From NCBI RefSeq assembly GCF_007990225.1, contig NZ_BJWF01000001.1:186001-250000 (forward strand): a stretch of 64,000 bases of DNA. The letters run 5' to 3'. A program made the position numbers and the translations under genes. The notes beneath the pieces are model-generated. The model was not told where the DNA came from. It saw nothing but the letters and a program-made list of their open reading frames with translations, and ran no database searches. The stretch's first letter is position 1. Every line of letters begins with the position of its first letter. Shown piece after piece: positions 28,545 through 36,819 of the stretch. This DNA comes from Enterococcus villorum (lineage in GTDB: Bacteria; Bacillota; Bacilli; Lactobacillales; Enterococcaceae).

Positions 28545-28666
28545 AACGGTGTTCAAGTAGCAACTCCTCAACAATAAGAGATACATTTCTAAAATATGAA
28601 AAGCTATTTTAAAAATGTATCTCTTATTTGCTCGGAGCTGACCGCTACTTTCACGACCTCTTATCA
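28545..28666. repeat. Palindromic intergenic repeat, copy 1 (122 bp)
   Basis: Starts AACGGTGTTCAA and ends near TTCACGACCTCTTATCA. The arms (AAGTAGC ... ATAAGAGATACATTT against AAATGTATCTCTTAT ... GCTACTT) fold back on each other. It is head-to-tail with a second copy of the same length and the same end sequences but a different stem. It resembles the efar-type palindromic repeats described in enterococci; membership not tested. Confidence 0.7.
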
Positions 28667-28788
28667 AACGGTGTTCAAAGGCTTGCATCTGCGGCAATAA
28701 GCTCGAACAGAGGAAAAACATGAGAAACTGTTTTTCTCTGTTCGTTCTTATTGCTTGATGCAGGGCAGCCTTTTCACAAGCTCTTTAA
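28667..28788. repeat. Palindromic intergenic repeat, copy 2 (122 bp)
   Basis: Starts AACGGTGTTCAA like copy 1 and ends CCTTTTCACAAGCTCTTTA. The stem pairs AAGGCT, GCAATAAG, CGAACAGAG and AAAAAC with their complements in the 3' half. It overlaps the last bases of the peptide-transporter gene, so the repeat supplies its stop codon region. Confidence 0.7.
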
Positions 28789-30251
28789 CGAATAGAACCC
28801 ATTAATTTTTTAATTGGTTCTTTGATTGTAAATAATACGATTCCTCCAACGATTGCTACGATACCAACAACCCCAAAATATGTGGATTCAGTACCAGGTG
28901 TATAGAATCGTGCGATTTGCGCATTAATGGCTTGAGAAGAGGCATCCGCTAAGAACCAAATAGCAATTGTTTGTGATTCAAAAGCTTTAGGTGCTAACTT
29001 CGTCGTTGCGGATAAGCCTACTGGTGACAAGCATAATTCAGCAATAACTACGATAAAGAAACTTCCAATTAACCACAATGGGCTTACTTTTCCATCTGTT
29101 CCATAAAGCATGCCAGGTAACATCAATAGTAAGAAAGATAGACCAGCAAATAATAACCCTAAAGAAAATTTCACAACAGTTGATGGTTGACGTTTGCCTA
29201 ATCTTGTCCACAATGTAACAAATACTGGTGTTAATGCGAAAATAAAGATTGGGTTCAATGACTGATACCAGCTGGCTGGAATGTTCATACCAAACAACGT
29301 AGATTGTGTACGTTCACTTGCAAACAAAGCTAAAATAGAAGATCCTTGTTCTTGTAATGACCAAAAGATGATTGCAGCAATAAACAAAGGAATATATGCC
29401 CATACTTTTGGTTTTTCTTCCGCTGAAACGTCTTTTGATGTCAACATTTTTACAAAGTAGTATAAAGGTAACAAAATACCTAACACACTAATTGTATTAA
29501 TGAAGAAATCAATGGATAAGTGGCCTGTCAGTTGTGCTCCACCGAAGATCGCTGCAATCACGATCAAGGCAATCACTAAATTACGAATAAATCCTTTGCG
29601 TTCTTCGGGTGTTAATGGGTTAGGTGCAACTGTTCCCACACCGTCCAAAGTTTTACGCCCTTGAATGACATATTGTAAAAGACCAAAGAACATACCAATT
29701 GCAGCCAATGAGAAACCTAAATGATAGTTATATTCTTGTCCAATTGTTCCTACAACGATTGGTGCGATCATCGCACCTAAATTAATTCCCATGTAAAAAA
29801 TTGAAAAACCAGCATCACGTCTTAGATCCGTTTTTGAATACAAATGACCGACCATACCGGAAACATTTGGTTTCAAAAAGGCGGTTCCGATGATGATTAA
29901 TGCCATCGAGATAAACAAAGTAGAGACACCAAAAGGCAATGCTAAAACGATGTGCCCGAGCATGATAAAAATACCACCAAAGAAAACTGTTCTTTTCGAA
30001 CCTAATACTCGGTCAGATACCCAGCCACCAATAATACTAGACATGTAAATTAGTGAACCGTAAATTGACATAATTGCTAGTGCAGACGCACGTGGTAAAC
30101 CAAGTCCTCCATTTGTTACTGTGTCGTACATGTAATAAATAAGTAATGCACGCATACCGTAGTAACTAAATCGTTCCCACATTTCTGTAAAGAACAATGT
30201 GGACAACCCCTTCGGCTGACCAAAGAAGCCTTTGTCTTGTTGTTTTTCCAT
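28785..30251 (-). CDS. dtpT: Proton-dependent di/tripeptide transporter, POT family
   Basis: Membrane importer of short peptides driven by protons. The 488-residue MFS protein has about 14 helices and both POT signatures: the N-terminal FFTEMWERFSYYGMRALLIYY (with ExxERFxYY) and the FSIFYMGINLGAMIAPIV motif. It is a single gene. A near-perfect CodY box lies 22-36 bp upstream, matching the known CodY control of peptide uptake. The 3' end touches a palindromic repeat. Confidence 0.95.
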   Translation of the reverse strand: MEKQQDKGFFGQPKGLSTLFFTEMWERFSYYGMRALLIYYMYDTVTNGGLGLPRASALAIMSIYGSLIYMSSIIGGWVSDRVLGSKRTVFFGGIFIMLGHIVLALPFGVSTLFISMALIIIGTAFLKPNVSGMVGHLYSKTDLRRDAGFSIFYMGINLGAMIAPIVVGTIGQEYNYHLGFSLAAIGMFFGLLQYVIQGRKTLDGVGTVAPNPLTPEERKGFIRNLVIALIVIAAIFGGAQLTGHLSIDFFINTISVLGILLPLYYFVKMLTSKDVSAEEKPKVWAYIPLFIAAIIFWSLQEQGSSILALFASERTQSTLFGMNIPASWYQSLNPIFIFALTPVFVTLWTRLGKRQPSTVVKFSLGLLFAGLSFLLLMLPGMLYGTDGKVSPLWLIGSFFIVVIAELCLSPVGLSATTKLAPKAFESQTIAIWFLADASSQAINAQIARFYTPGTESTYFGVVGIVAIVGGIVLFTIKEPIKKLMGSIR

Positions 30252-30272
30252 AATTTATACCTCAATTCTTTA

Positions 30273-30287
30273 AATTTTCAGAAAATA
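30273..30287. promoter_or_regulatory. CodY box upstream of dtpT
   Basis: AATTTTCAGAAAATA matches AATTTTCWGAAAATT at 14 of 15 positions, just before the dtpT start. It implies repression when branched-chain amino acids and GTP are plentiful. Confidence 0.72.
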
Positions 30288-30537
30288 CTATAAATATTCA
30301 CTGAAAAATTTAACTAAAAAACTTATTTTAGAAATATATACTTATTTTCTATAAAAACGAATAAATTTTGATTGGAAAATGATAATAAAAAATAAATAGA
30401 TATTTAATAATTATATAGATTCGAGCGATCAATTTTTATCATTGCTTATTTAGCAACAATGGAAACGCTTGTTAAAATAAATCTATATTTCCCTAAAATC
30501 TCACAAAAAAACTTATTTTTAGTGAGCATATTATTTA

Positions 30538-30554
30538 ACTTACTTTTTGTAAGA
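30538..30554. promoter_or_regulatory. HxlR-type operator in the nitroreductase promoter
   Basis: ACTTAC-TTTTT-GTAAGA, the same half-sites and 5-bp spacing as the repeat before the HxlR gene at 21099-21115. It lies over the spacer of a probable promoter (TTAACT 30535-30540, TATACT 30557-30562), where a repressor or activator would act. Confidence 0.65.
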
Positions 30555-30612
30555 TGATATACTTCGTTTGTACTCATAAAATATGCATTTTATAACAAAA
30601 GGAGATTTTTAC

Positions 30613-31209
30613 ATGACAACTTTTACTGAAACGCTACAAAAACGCCGTTCAATCTATGACTTGGGACGCAATGTGTCTTTATCCAATGAAGAACTTACTT
30701 CACTGATCCAAGAAGCAATTAAAGAAAGCCCAACAGCTTTCAATGCGCAATCCACTCGAGCAGTTATTCTTTTTGGCGATGCTCATGAGAAATTATGGGA
30801 AATCACAGAAGAAGCTCTTCGCCCATTAACACCCGCCGAAGCTTTTCCAAACACACAAAAAAAATTAGCGGGTTTTAAAAACGGTTATGGCACTGTATTG
30901 TTCTTTAAAGATACAGATATCATTAAAAACCTACAAGAACAATTTACATTATATGCCGATAACTTTCCAGATTGGTCCGAACAATCAAACGGAATTGCGA
31001 CTGCCAATACTTGGGTAGCCTTAACAGAACAAGGACTAGGTGCTAATTTGCAACATTACAATCCAGTGATTGATGAAGCTGTTGCTAAAGAATGGTCGAT
31101 CCCATCAAACTGGAAATTACGTGCACAATTAGTATTTGGTTCACCAGAAACACCTGCTGGAGAAAAAGAATACATGAACGATGAAGATCGCTTCCGTGTC
31201 TTTGATTAA
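30613..31209 (+). CDS. Nitroreductase-family oxidoreductase (Frm2/Hbn1-like)
   Basis: Flavin-dependent reductase of 198 residues. The N-terminus TETLQKRRSIYDLG and the segment SPTAFNAQSTRAVILFG carry the FMN-contact residues of the nitroreductase fold. The block NTWVALTEQGLGANLQHYNP matches the subgroup that includes yeast Frm2/Hbn1. The ATG at 30613 has AAAGGAG in front; an upstream in-frame ATG does not. It has its own promoter carrying an HxlR-type operator. The natural substrate (quinone, nitro compound or lipid electrophile) is unknown. Confidence 0.88.
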   Translation: MTTFTETLQKRRSIYDLGRNVSLSNEELTSLIQEAIKESPTAFNAQSTRAVILFGDAHEKLWEITEEALRPLTPAEAFPNTQKKLAGFKNGYGTVLFFKDTDIIKNLQEQFTLYADNFPDWSEQSNGIATANTWVALTEQGLGANLQHYNPVIDEAVAKEWSIPSNWKLRAQLVFGSPETPAGEKEYMNDEDRFRVFD

Positions 31210-31244
31210 CAACTCAAATCATTACTATTTCTATTCATAGATTT

Positions 31245-31292
31245 AAAAAACAAGCCTGATTTTGACCTAGTTTCAAAATCAGGCTTGTTTTT
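31245..31292. terminator. Terminator of the nitroreductase gene
   Basis: Perfect stem AACAAGCCTGATTTTGA / TCAAAATCAGGCTTGTT with a T-run. Confidence 0.92.
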
Positions 31293-31389
31293 TTGTTTTA
31301 TACTTTGCTCTTCTTTTATTTGAATTGTTCAGCCTAATGGGTCTCCTAATTTTCATTTGAGAACGCTGTTTCTAAATATTCAACGAGTA

Positions 31390-31566
31390 CTAATTCTCTC
31401 TTCCTGAATCGCTTTGCGTTTGCTGTTTCAATTTTCCCTTGTCTTTACTACTGGTAATTTGACTTGAAGACATCGCCTTTTCTACTGCCCTATCGGTAAT
31501 ATCTTTTATTTTTATCTTAACTTCCCCAGTTTCTTTACTATACATTTCATTCCATTGCTTTTTCAA
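31390..31566 (-). CDS. Small lysine-rich hypothetical protein
   Basis: A 58-codon reading frame starting at TTG (31566) with a strong AAAGGAGAG site seven bases upstream. The product is highly charged (MKKQWNEMYSKETGEVKIKI... ending in a Gln/Ser tail) with no membrane segment. I do not recognise the family. The ribosome binding site is the main support; codon use looks normal. Confidence 0.5.
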   Translation of the reverse strand: MKKQWNEMYSKETGEVKIKIKDITDRAVEKAMSSSQITSSKDKGKLKQQTQSDSGREN

Positions 31567-32307
31567 TTCCTCTCTCCTTTCTTATCTATTTTTGAAAAGA
31601 ATTTTATCATTTTTCTCGCCTTTAGCTATAGGTTATTCCCAATTTAGCAACGATTCATCATTAACGAACTAGAAACTTGTTCCTAAACAATCATCCGATA
31701 AAAGGAATGGATAAACCGTTTAAAAATAATCTCACTAATGATTAAACGAAAAGCCAATCTCTTCTTTCCCCCTCTCATTTTTAGAACACAAGCAACTATT
31801 GTCATTAGAGTGAACAATCAATATAGCCGATGGTACAAACCTCAATATTCAGTTACTAATCAAAACGATCGGCCGCACACTTTTGTAAGAAATGCGTCAA
31901 AAAGATCGTTAATTTCTCATAGATACATTTTTCTACATTATACTAAAGAAAACTTTATCTTATTGTATATTTATTTCATAATGTTAGAAATAAGTGGTGT
32001 TTGTTTCTAGAATCCATTGATTAGAAAAGAAGCCCAGCCATTATGAAAACGAAAATTTTTACTGAAAGAAACGTTTCTATTGTGTCAGTACTATTATATT
32101 TATGCGATTCACCGAAAATTTTGGTAAAAAATAACCAATCAATTGGAAATTGATTGGTTTAAATGAAGGTCTATTATCTTAGTACGTTTAAAATATATTC
32201 AAAAATTCTTTCTTAATATCTAAATAATATGACACGGATATCCGTCCAAAAAACTAAGAGCCCATTATTTACGACTACTGGTTCCCATTTCCGTAAGCAG
32301 ATGATGT
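31567..32307. other. Gene-poor AT-rich stretch
   Basis: No frame here has a convincing ribosome binding site. The only structure is the hairpin AACCAATCAAT / ATTGATTGGTT at 32133-32159, followed on the minus strand by ATTTTTT. It probably terminates the minus-strand membrane-protein gene that ends at 32308. Confidence 0.6.
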
Positions 32308-32796
32308 TCACTCTTGATCCGAATCAATCATAATATCAATCTCTGCCTCTTCATTTAGATGCTGAGCTAAAAAAGTTACTAGTTCTTCCATTGAAGCAGA
32401 AAATTTTAACATTGGACCACGCCAACCATTACGAAAAAAATTCATTTTTATTTCAGTAGAACCTTGTGGCTGATACAATACAATTTTATTGATTTCAGAA
32501 AAAGGTACACCTTTAATATCAAAACTATTTAAAACAAGTCCTTCTTCCGTCATCCCACGACTATCTATTAAAAAACTAATGAAGATCATCGCTGATAAAA
32601 CACCCTTAGCTAATTCATCCAATGTTGGCTGACTAATAAGAGTAAACCAAAGAACTAAAACTGCAAGAAAAGGAACAACTAAGTAAACCCAACGATTTCT
32701 TACGGTTCGGTAAACAATTTCTCTTCGTACAAGCCATAAAAATAAACACATGACTAAGACAAATAGAAACAATAACAAAGTAAATATACTGATCAT
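32308..32796 (-). CDS. Membrane protein with a C-terminal PH-like domain, unknown
   Basis: 162 residues. One helix at about residues 3-22 and two more at about 35-85, then a soluble stretch of about 75 residues. That stretch has the alternating pattern of a small PH-like beta domain (SRGMTEEGLVLNSFDIKGVPFSEINKIVLYQ). An AGAGGGAT site precedes the ATG. I do not recognise a named family, and function cannot be assigned. Confidence 0.7.
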   Translation of the reverse strand: MISIFTLLLFLFVLVMCLFLWLVRREIVYRTVRNRWVYLVVPFLAVLVLWFTLISQPTLDELAKGVLSAMIFISFLIDSRGMTEEGLVLNSFDIKGVPFSEINKIVLYQPQGSTEIKMNFFRNGWRGPMLKFSASMEELVTFLAQHLNEEAEIDIMIDSDQE

Positions 32797-32906
32797 TTCA
32801 CTATCCCTCTTTTACCTTTTTAAAACGTTAGAAAAAGAAATAAAAATTACAAAGCAAAAGGACGTGCAGTATCGATTTCGTTACCGCATGTCCAAAATCT
32901 TTTTTC

Positions 32907-33104
32907 TTATTCAAATGTATCATATTTCGCTACAACCATACTTGCTTTTTCTTCTAATAATTCTTGGTCTTCTATTGCACATTGAGCAACTTTGACTACG
33001 GCACAATTCGTCATTTTTGAAACAACTTCTCCCATGACTGTTTTTGTAAACCCAATAGGCTTACATAAATATTGCTCACCCAAATTAATCATCTCTTCCG
33101 TCAT
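32907..33104 (-). CDS. Small hypothetical protein
   Basis: 65 residues, starting at the ATG at 33104 behind a clear AGGAGG site; the longer in-frame start upstream lacks one. Mixed alpha/beta composition with two cysteines (CAVVKVAQC), no signal peptide and no membrane segment. Family not recognised. Confidence 0.65.
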   Translation of the reverse strand: MTEEMINLGEQYLCKPIGFTKTVMGEVVSKMTNCAVVKVAQCAIEDQELLEEKASMVVAKYDTFE

Positions 33105-33430
33105 CAAAATCCTCCTAAACTGCAAAAAATTTATTGTAAAAGGTTCTTATCTCTTGATTTCTCATTTTTTGAATACTTTCCAACTAAAATTGATGTCAGT
33201 CCATTTCCTCTTCACAGGAACCTTACTGGCATTATAGCGCACTGTTTTCGTTTTCACAATTAAAATAGTCGATGAATGCAAAAGATTTTTCCATCATAAA
33301 ATAATATTTGTTTATTTTAAACAATTTGTAAGCGGAATGGTTTATTCTATCATGATAAAATAAATTTTTTATTTTATTTTTAAGAAAAAACATTATAATA
33401 GTAAAAAGGCTAGACAAAAGGAGTAAACAA

Positions 33431-34174
33431 ATGAAAAAAAGTGTTGGTAAAAAAATTCTATTCTTAGGCGTTCTAGTATTTATTGTTTTTTCTAGTCTCA
33501 CTTATTTATTTGATCGAAACGATAAAGAGTCAACGACGATTACCTCTGGAGAAAAAGTAAGTTCGACTGATAAAAAACAAGTATTACTAGATGTGCCTTT
33601 AGAAAACCAATTGGAGGAACCAGCGTTAGAGAATGGGTGTGAGGTTACTTCTTTATCCATGTTACTCTCTTATTACGGGTATCAGACATCAAAAAATCAA
33701 TTGGCTAAACAGTTAAATTATGTTCCTGTCTTCAATGCAGACGGCACGCATGGTGATCCTAATGAAGGATTCGTTGGTGATATTACTGGTGGAGATTGGG
33801 CAATGGGCGTTTATGTCCCCCCGATTGCTTCATTAGCGCAACAAATCGTAAAAACCGATTACCATACGGAATCAAAAACTGATGCTACCTTAAAAGATAT
33901 TAAAAAAGCTTTACAAAAAGGACATCCAATATGGACTTCTGTTACATTAGACTTCCAAGTTCCCAGTGAAAACGACTTCCTTACTTGGCAAACAAATAAC
34001 GGAAAAGTCAGGGTCACGCCACTCGTTCATGCTTGCGTGGTCACGGGTTATGACAAAGACACCATCTATGTGAATGACCCTTATGGAAAAAAAGACCGTG
34101 CTGTACCAATCAAAGACTTTGAAGCTATTTTTACAGCAATGGGCGGGCAAATGCTCACTTTGGAGAAAAGCTAG
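33431..34174 (+). CDS. Exported C39-like cysteine peptidase-family protein
   Basis: 247 residues: an N-terminal signal/anchor helix (about residues 8-24), a short Ser/Thr linker, and a Peptidase_C39_2 domain from about residue 55. The papain-like catalytic residues are present: Cys in ENGCEVTSLSMLLSYYG, His in PLVHACVVTGYD, and the following NDPYG. An AAAAGGAG site precedes the ATG. Proteins of this group are extracellular peptidases of unknown target in many lactic acid bacteria. They lack the ABC exporter found in true bacteriocin-processing C39 proteins. Confidence 0.85.
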   Translation: MKKSVGKKILFLGVLVFIVFSSLTYLFDRNDKESTTITSGEKVSSTDKKQVLLDVPLENQLEEPALENGCEVTSLSMLLSYYGYQTSKNQLAKQLNYVPVFNADGTHGDPNEGFVGDITGGDWAMGVYVPPIASLAQQIVKTDYHTESKTDATLKDIKKALQKGHPIWTSVTLDFQVPSENDFLTWQTNNGKVRVTPLVHACVVTGYDKDTIYVNDPYGKKDRAVPIKDFEAIFTAMGGQMLTLEKS

Positions 34175-34233
34175 TATTTAGTTAAAAAATACCTTATACT
34201 CTAGCTAAATACCATTCGAAAGGACGGCAAGAG

Positions 34234-34659
34234 GTGGAAAGATTTATTCATAAAAAAAGAGATCCTAATGAAATACCCATTATTTTCGTTCGTGATGCCA
34301 GAGGAAACACTCCATTTAAAGTCTCAGTAAATGAGTGGACCAACCGCTACAGCCCTCTTTCTCTTAATGAACTAGAAATCAAACTATATCGACAAGCTTT
34401 AGCTTACTATTCTGAAAAGGACTATTCCAAAGCAATCGATTTATTAAAATATCTGATTTCACAAACTAGTTATACACATTTTGAATATATTGAGCGTCTA
34501 GCAACAATCTATCAAATCATTGATGAACCCATAAAAGAACTCCAACTTCTCAATTCGGCTTTATCTGTCGCTGAACTGATTTCTCTTCCTTCTGCTTTGA
34601 TAAAAAAATTAGAAAAAAGAAGGACTCACGTGAAAGAAAAACTTTATAGTAACTGGTAA
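34234..34659 (+). CDS. Hypothetical protein with TPR-like helices
   Basis: 141 residues from a GTG start behind AAAGGA. The C-terminal two thirds is all alpha, with a TPR-like repeat pattern (LYRQALAYYSEKDYSKAIDLLKYLI ... FEYIERLATIYQII ... ELQLLNSALSVAE). No signal peptide. It lies 59 bp after the C39-like gene and may be co-transcribed. Function unknown; helical repeats suggest protein-protein contact. Confidence 0.68.
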   Translation: MERFIHKKRDPNEIPIIFVRDARGNTPFKVSVNEWTNRYSPLSLNELEIKLYRQALAYYSEKDYSKAIDLLKYLISQTSYTHFEYIERLATIYQIIDEPIKELQLLNSALSVAELISLPSALIKKLEKRRTHVKEKLYSNW

Positions 34660-34771
34660 TTTTTAGGGAATGAATGCCAGATGTGTTAAGGATAAAATTT
34701 TACAACTATTAGAAAATAAAATAAGTAAAATAGACACAACAATGTTCTTATAAATAAAAATCATACAAAAT

Positions 34772-34819
34772 AAAGTCCAACCAAAGAGGAAAAATACTTT
34801 CCTTTTTGGTTGGACTTTT
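34772..34819. terminator. Bidirectional terminator
   Basis: Stem AAAGTCCAACCAAA / TTTGGTTGGACTTT between the convergent TPR-like and YxeA genes. Confidence 0.88.
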
Positions 34820-34848
34820 AACTTTTTGTTTACATAATAAAAATATAG

Positions 34849-35220
34849 TTATTCAATAATTGCTAAAGCTTTTTTAGGAACTTCTTGTCTTTTGACTTCT
34901 TCATAGCTTTCAACATGGGCACCTTTATTCGTTAATTTCAAATAGCGTCCTTCTTTTAAGACGGTCAGACCATTAAAGGAAATGGTCCGTTCATGACCAT
35001 TTTTATCTGCAGCTTTTTGTATATAAGTAGCAGTGCCATATGAATTGACTTCATCTGGTTTTTTCGTCTTTACATAGACTTCTCCTTTGGTCACCAATGG
35101 ATTTAGCTGATCCAATACCCCAGCTATCTCGTCAGATGAATGAAGTGTATAAAACTTCAAACCAACTAATGCAATTCCAGAAAATAACACGACACCAATG
35201 ATACTTTTTATTACTTTCAT
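34849..35220 (-). CDS. YxeA-family (DUF1093) exported protein
   Basis: 123 residues with an N-terminal signal-anchor helix (about residues 5-24) followed by a small beta-rich domain. The YxeA pattern is visible: YVKTKKPDEV, GTATYIQKAADKNGHERTISF, RYLKLTNKG. An AGGAGG site precedes the ATG. YxeA proteins are common in enterococci and bacilli, and their role is not established. Often found in several copies per genome. Confidence 0.85.
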   Translation of the reverse strand: MKVIKSIIGVVLFSGIALVGLKFYTLHSSDEIAGVLDQLNPLVTKGEVYVKTKKPDEVNSYGTATYIQKAADKNGHERTISFNGLTVLKEGRYLKLTNKGAHVESYEEVKRQEVPKKALAIIE

Positions 35221-35320
35221 CTTCCTACCTCCTATTTCTCTTTTATTATAGAAAGAAAAAGAAATTTCTTCATCCGCCTTTGGATGGAATTTTTTCTCAG
35301 TCTTTAGCTTGTACGCTCAC

Positions 35321-35364
35321 AAAAAAAAACACCCAAAACAGAACAAACTGCTTTGAGCGTTTTT
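35321..35364 (-). terminator. Minus-strand terminator with G-U wobbles
   Basis: On the minus strand AAAAACGCTCAAAGCAG pairs along its full length with CTGTTTTGGGTGTTTTT if three G-U pairs are allowed, followed by a T-run. It ends the 62-residue gene at 35418. Confidence 0.75.
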
Positions 35365-35417
35365 GACTGTTTCACTTCGAAACGATCATTTTCCAGGCTA
35401 CTTAGATACTTTTCTTA

Positions 35418-35606
35418 TTAATATAAACGCGTTGGATCATAATGATAAGTGACCTGACCATTTAACCCTGCCTTGCCGACTATATACTTTCGATTTTCCA
35501 ATTTTAGCCAAGCTTCACGAAATAGCAGGACTTCTTCTCTTTTAACATCTATTTTTTCAATTTTTCCATCAATTAATTCTTGGATAAGTGATTCGTATGG
35601 ATTCAT
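35418..35606 (-). CDS. Small hypothetical protein
   Basis: 62 residues, ATG behind a strong GGAGGGG site. Acidic-basic N-terminal helix (MNPYESLIQELIDGKIEKIDV) and a short beta C-terminus ending in YHYDPTRLY. No membrane segment. The family is not recognised, but its own terminator follows, which supports it as a real transcription unit. Confidence 0.68.
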   Translation of the reverse strand: MNPYESLIQELIDGKIEKIDVKREEVLLFREAWLKLENRKYIVGKAGLNGQVTYHYDPTRLY

Positions 35607-35917
35607 TATTCCCCTCCGTTACATCAGTTGGCTGTAAAGATCAATTCATCATCCATCCTTTAGTTTCTAGTTTCTGAATCACTATGTACATTCGTGTCCA
35701 GTATTTTACGTTTAGCGTACCTTAAATGCTTTTTGCTCCTATTTATGAAATAAGTCGGCAAATTAGATGAGAACAACGACAGACAATGATTATTATTTTA
35801 CTCCATGAAAGTTTCATTTTTTCTCTCCATCCAATTATAACAAGAATAATTTTATTAATCAAAAGACCCTCTTTTCCATTTGCATTCCTTCCTTTATAGA
35901 AATACTTGCATCATTTA

Positions 35918-35938
35918 ATACAAAGTGTTATTTTGTAT
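35918..35938. promoter_or_regulatory. Perfect 7-7-7 inverted repeat upstream of a small membrane gene
   Basis: ATACAAA-GTGTTAT-TTTGTAT, 30 bp before the GTG start at 35969. Looks like a regulator operator; the regulator is unknown. Confidence 0.4.
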
Positions 35939-35968
35939 GATAGACTATTTAATAGGGGAGGAACATTC

Positions 35969-36226
35969 GTGGTTACAATCGGTCAGCTCGTTTTTTATAT
36001 TCCTTTTTTTATCATGTTAAGTATCCTTCTTTATTACATAAACTGGACCAAAAGAAAGTTATCTGTTTTATTTTTTTCGCTCCCATGCACTTACTTTACT
36101 TATCAAATCTTTTCATTTCGCCATTGGGAAACGCCAGCGACACTCATTAGACATATCATCGGTTTTGTTTTTTCAATGATTCTTTTGATTTTTTGGCTTT
36201 TCTTTTTGTACAGAAATCAAAAATAA
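35969..36226 (+). CDS. Small membrane protein, unknown
   Basis: 85 residues from a GTG behind GGGGAGG. Three predicted helices fill nearly the whole protein (about residues 3-22, 30-45 and 60-80), with a basic loop WTKRK. The upstream in-frame ATG lacks a ribosome binding site. Family not recognised. Confidence 0.62.
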   Translation: MVTIGQLVFYIPFFIMLSILLYYINWTKRKLSVLFFSLPCTYFTYQIFSFRHWETPATLIRHIIGFVFSMILLIFWLFFLYRNQK

Positions 36227-36280
36227 TAGCATAGATATCCTATTTTCTTAAATAAAAAAGAGAGACAACAAAGAAACAAA

Positions 36281-36335
36281 TGAACCGACCTCCAAAAAGT
36301 TAGACCAAAAATCTAATTTTTTGGAGGTCGGTTCA
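36281..36335. repeat. 55-bp palindrome of two IS150-like insertion-sequence ends
   Basis: Two 25-bp inverted repeats, each starting TGAACCGACCTCCAAAAA, face each other across five bases and differ at two positions. TG-N-ACCGACC..AAAGTTAGAC is the terminal-repeat style of the IS150 group of the IS3 family. AAA on both sides could be a 3-bp target duplication. No transposase lies between, so this is an end-to-end relic or a minimal non-autonomous element. Confidence 0.65.
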
Positions 36336-36372
36336 AAATCAAGTAACTTCATTTACTCTCTATTTTTATTTG

Positions 36373-36564
36373 TTATTCATTGACACCGAAAAAAGATTTA
36401 AATCGTTCAAAAATAGAACCTTGCTTTAATTCAATGAATTTTTGAGCTACAGGAAATTTATCTTCCAATACTTCTTTATTTGAGTCAATCAAATTTTTTG
36501 CTTCTTCGTATTTTTTTTCCTTGCATAATTGTTTGACTTCATTTAATACATCACCAGCACTCAT
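36373..36564 (-). CDS. Small helical hypothetical protein
   Basis: 63 residues, ATG behind AGGTGAG. Lysine- and glutamate-rich with two helices in a TPR-like arrangement (VLNEVKQLCKEKKYEEAKNLID). The C-terminus is amphipathic (IFERFKSFFGV). No signal peptide. Family not recognised. Confidence 0.65.
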   Translation of the reverse strand: MSAGDVLNEVKQLCKEKKYEEAKNLIDSNKEVLEDKFPVAQKFIELKQGSIFERFKSFFGVNE

Positions 36565-36677
36565 TTTCTCACCTACTTCAGCTTATTTAAATATTTTTGC
36601 TTTAAGTTTTTTTTAAGGTAAAACCCTTATGATTCATTTATCCCAAATAAACTTTTTTCATTTTTTACTCCGAAGAG

Positions 36678-36702
36678 AAACTGTATCCCTGTGATACAGT
36701 TT
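36678..36702. terminator. Weak terminator-like hairpin
   Basis: AAACTGTAT / ATACAGTTT stem with TTCTTTT after it on the plus strand and a poorer T-run on the minus strand. It may end the UspA gene transcript. Confidence 0.45.
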
Positions 36703-36819
36703 TCTTTTGGTCTTTTTTTAAAACAGTAGTTTTTTCACTTACCTATTCTTACTTATATAGAGAAATTCATCAAATGGACAATCAATTATCGTAGCGAAAT
36801 GATGAATGTTTCATACAAA

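Noticed and set aside
31738-32010. 90-codon frame on the plus strand
   Set aside because: No ribosome binding site and no recognisable protein pattern.
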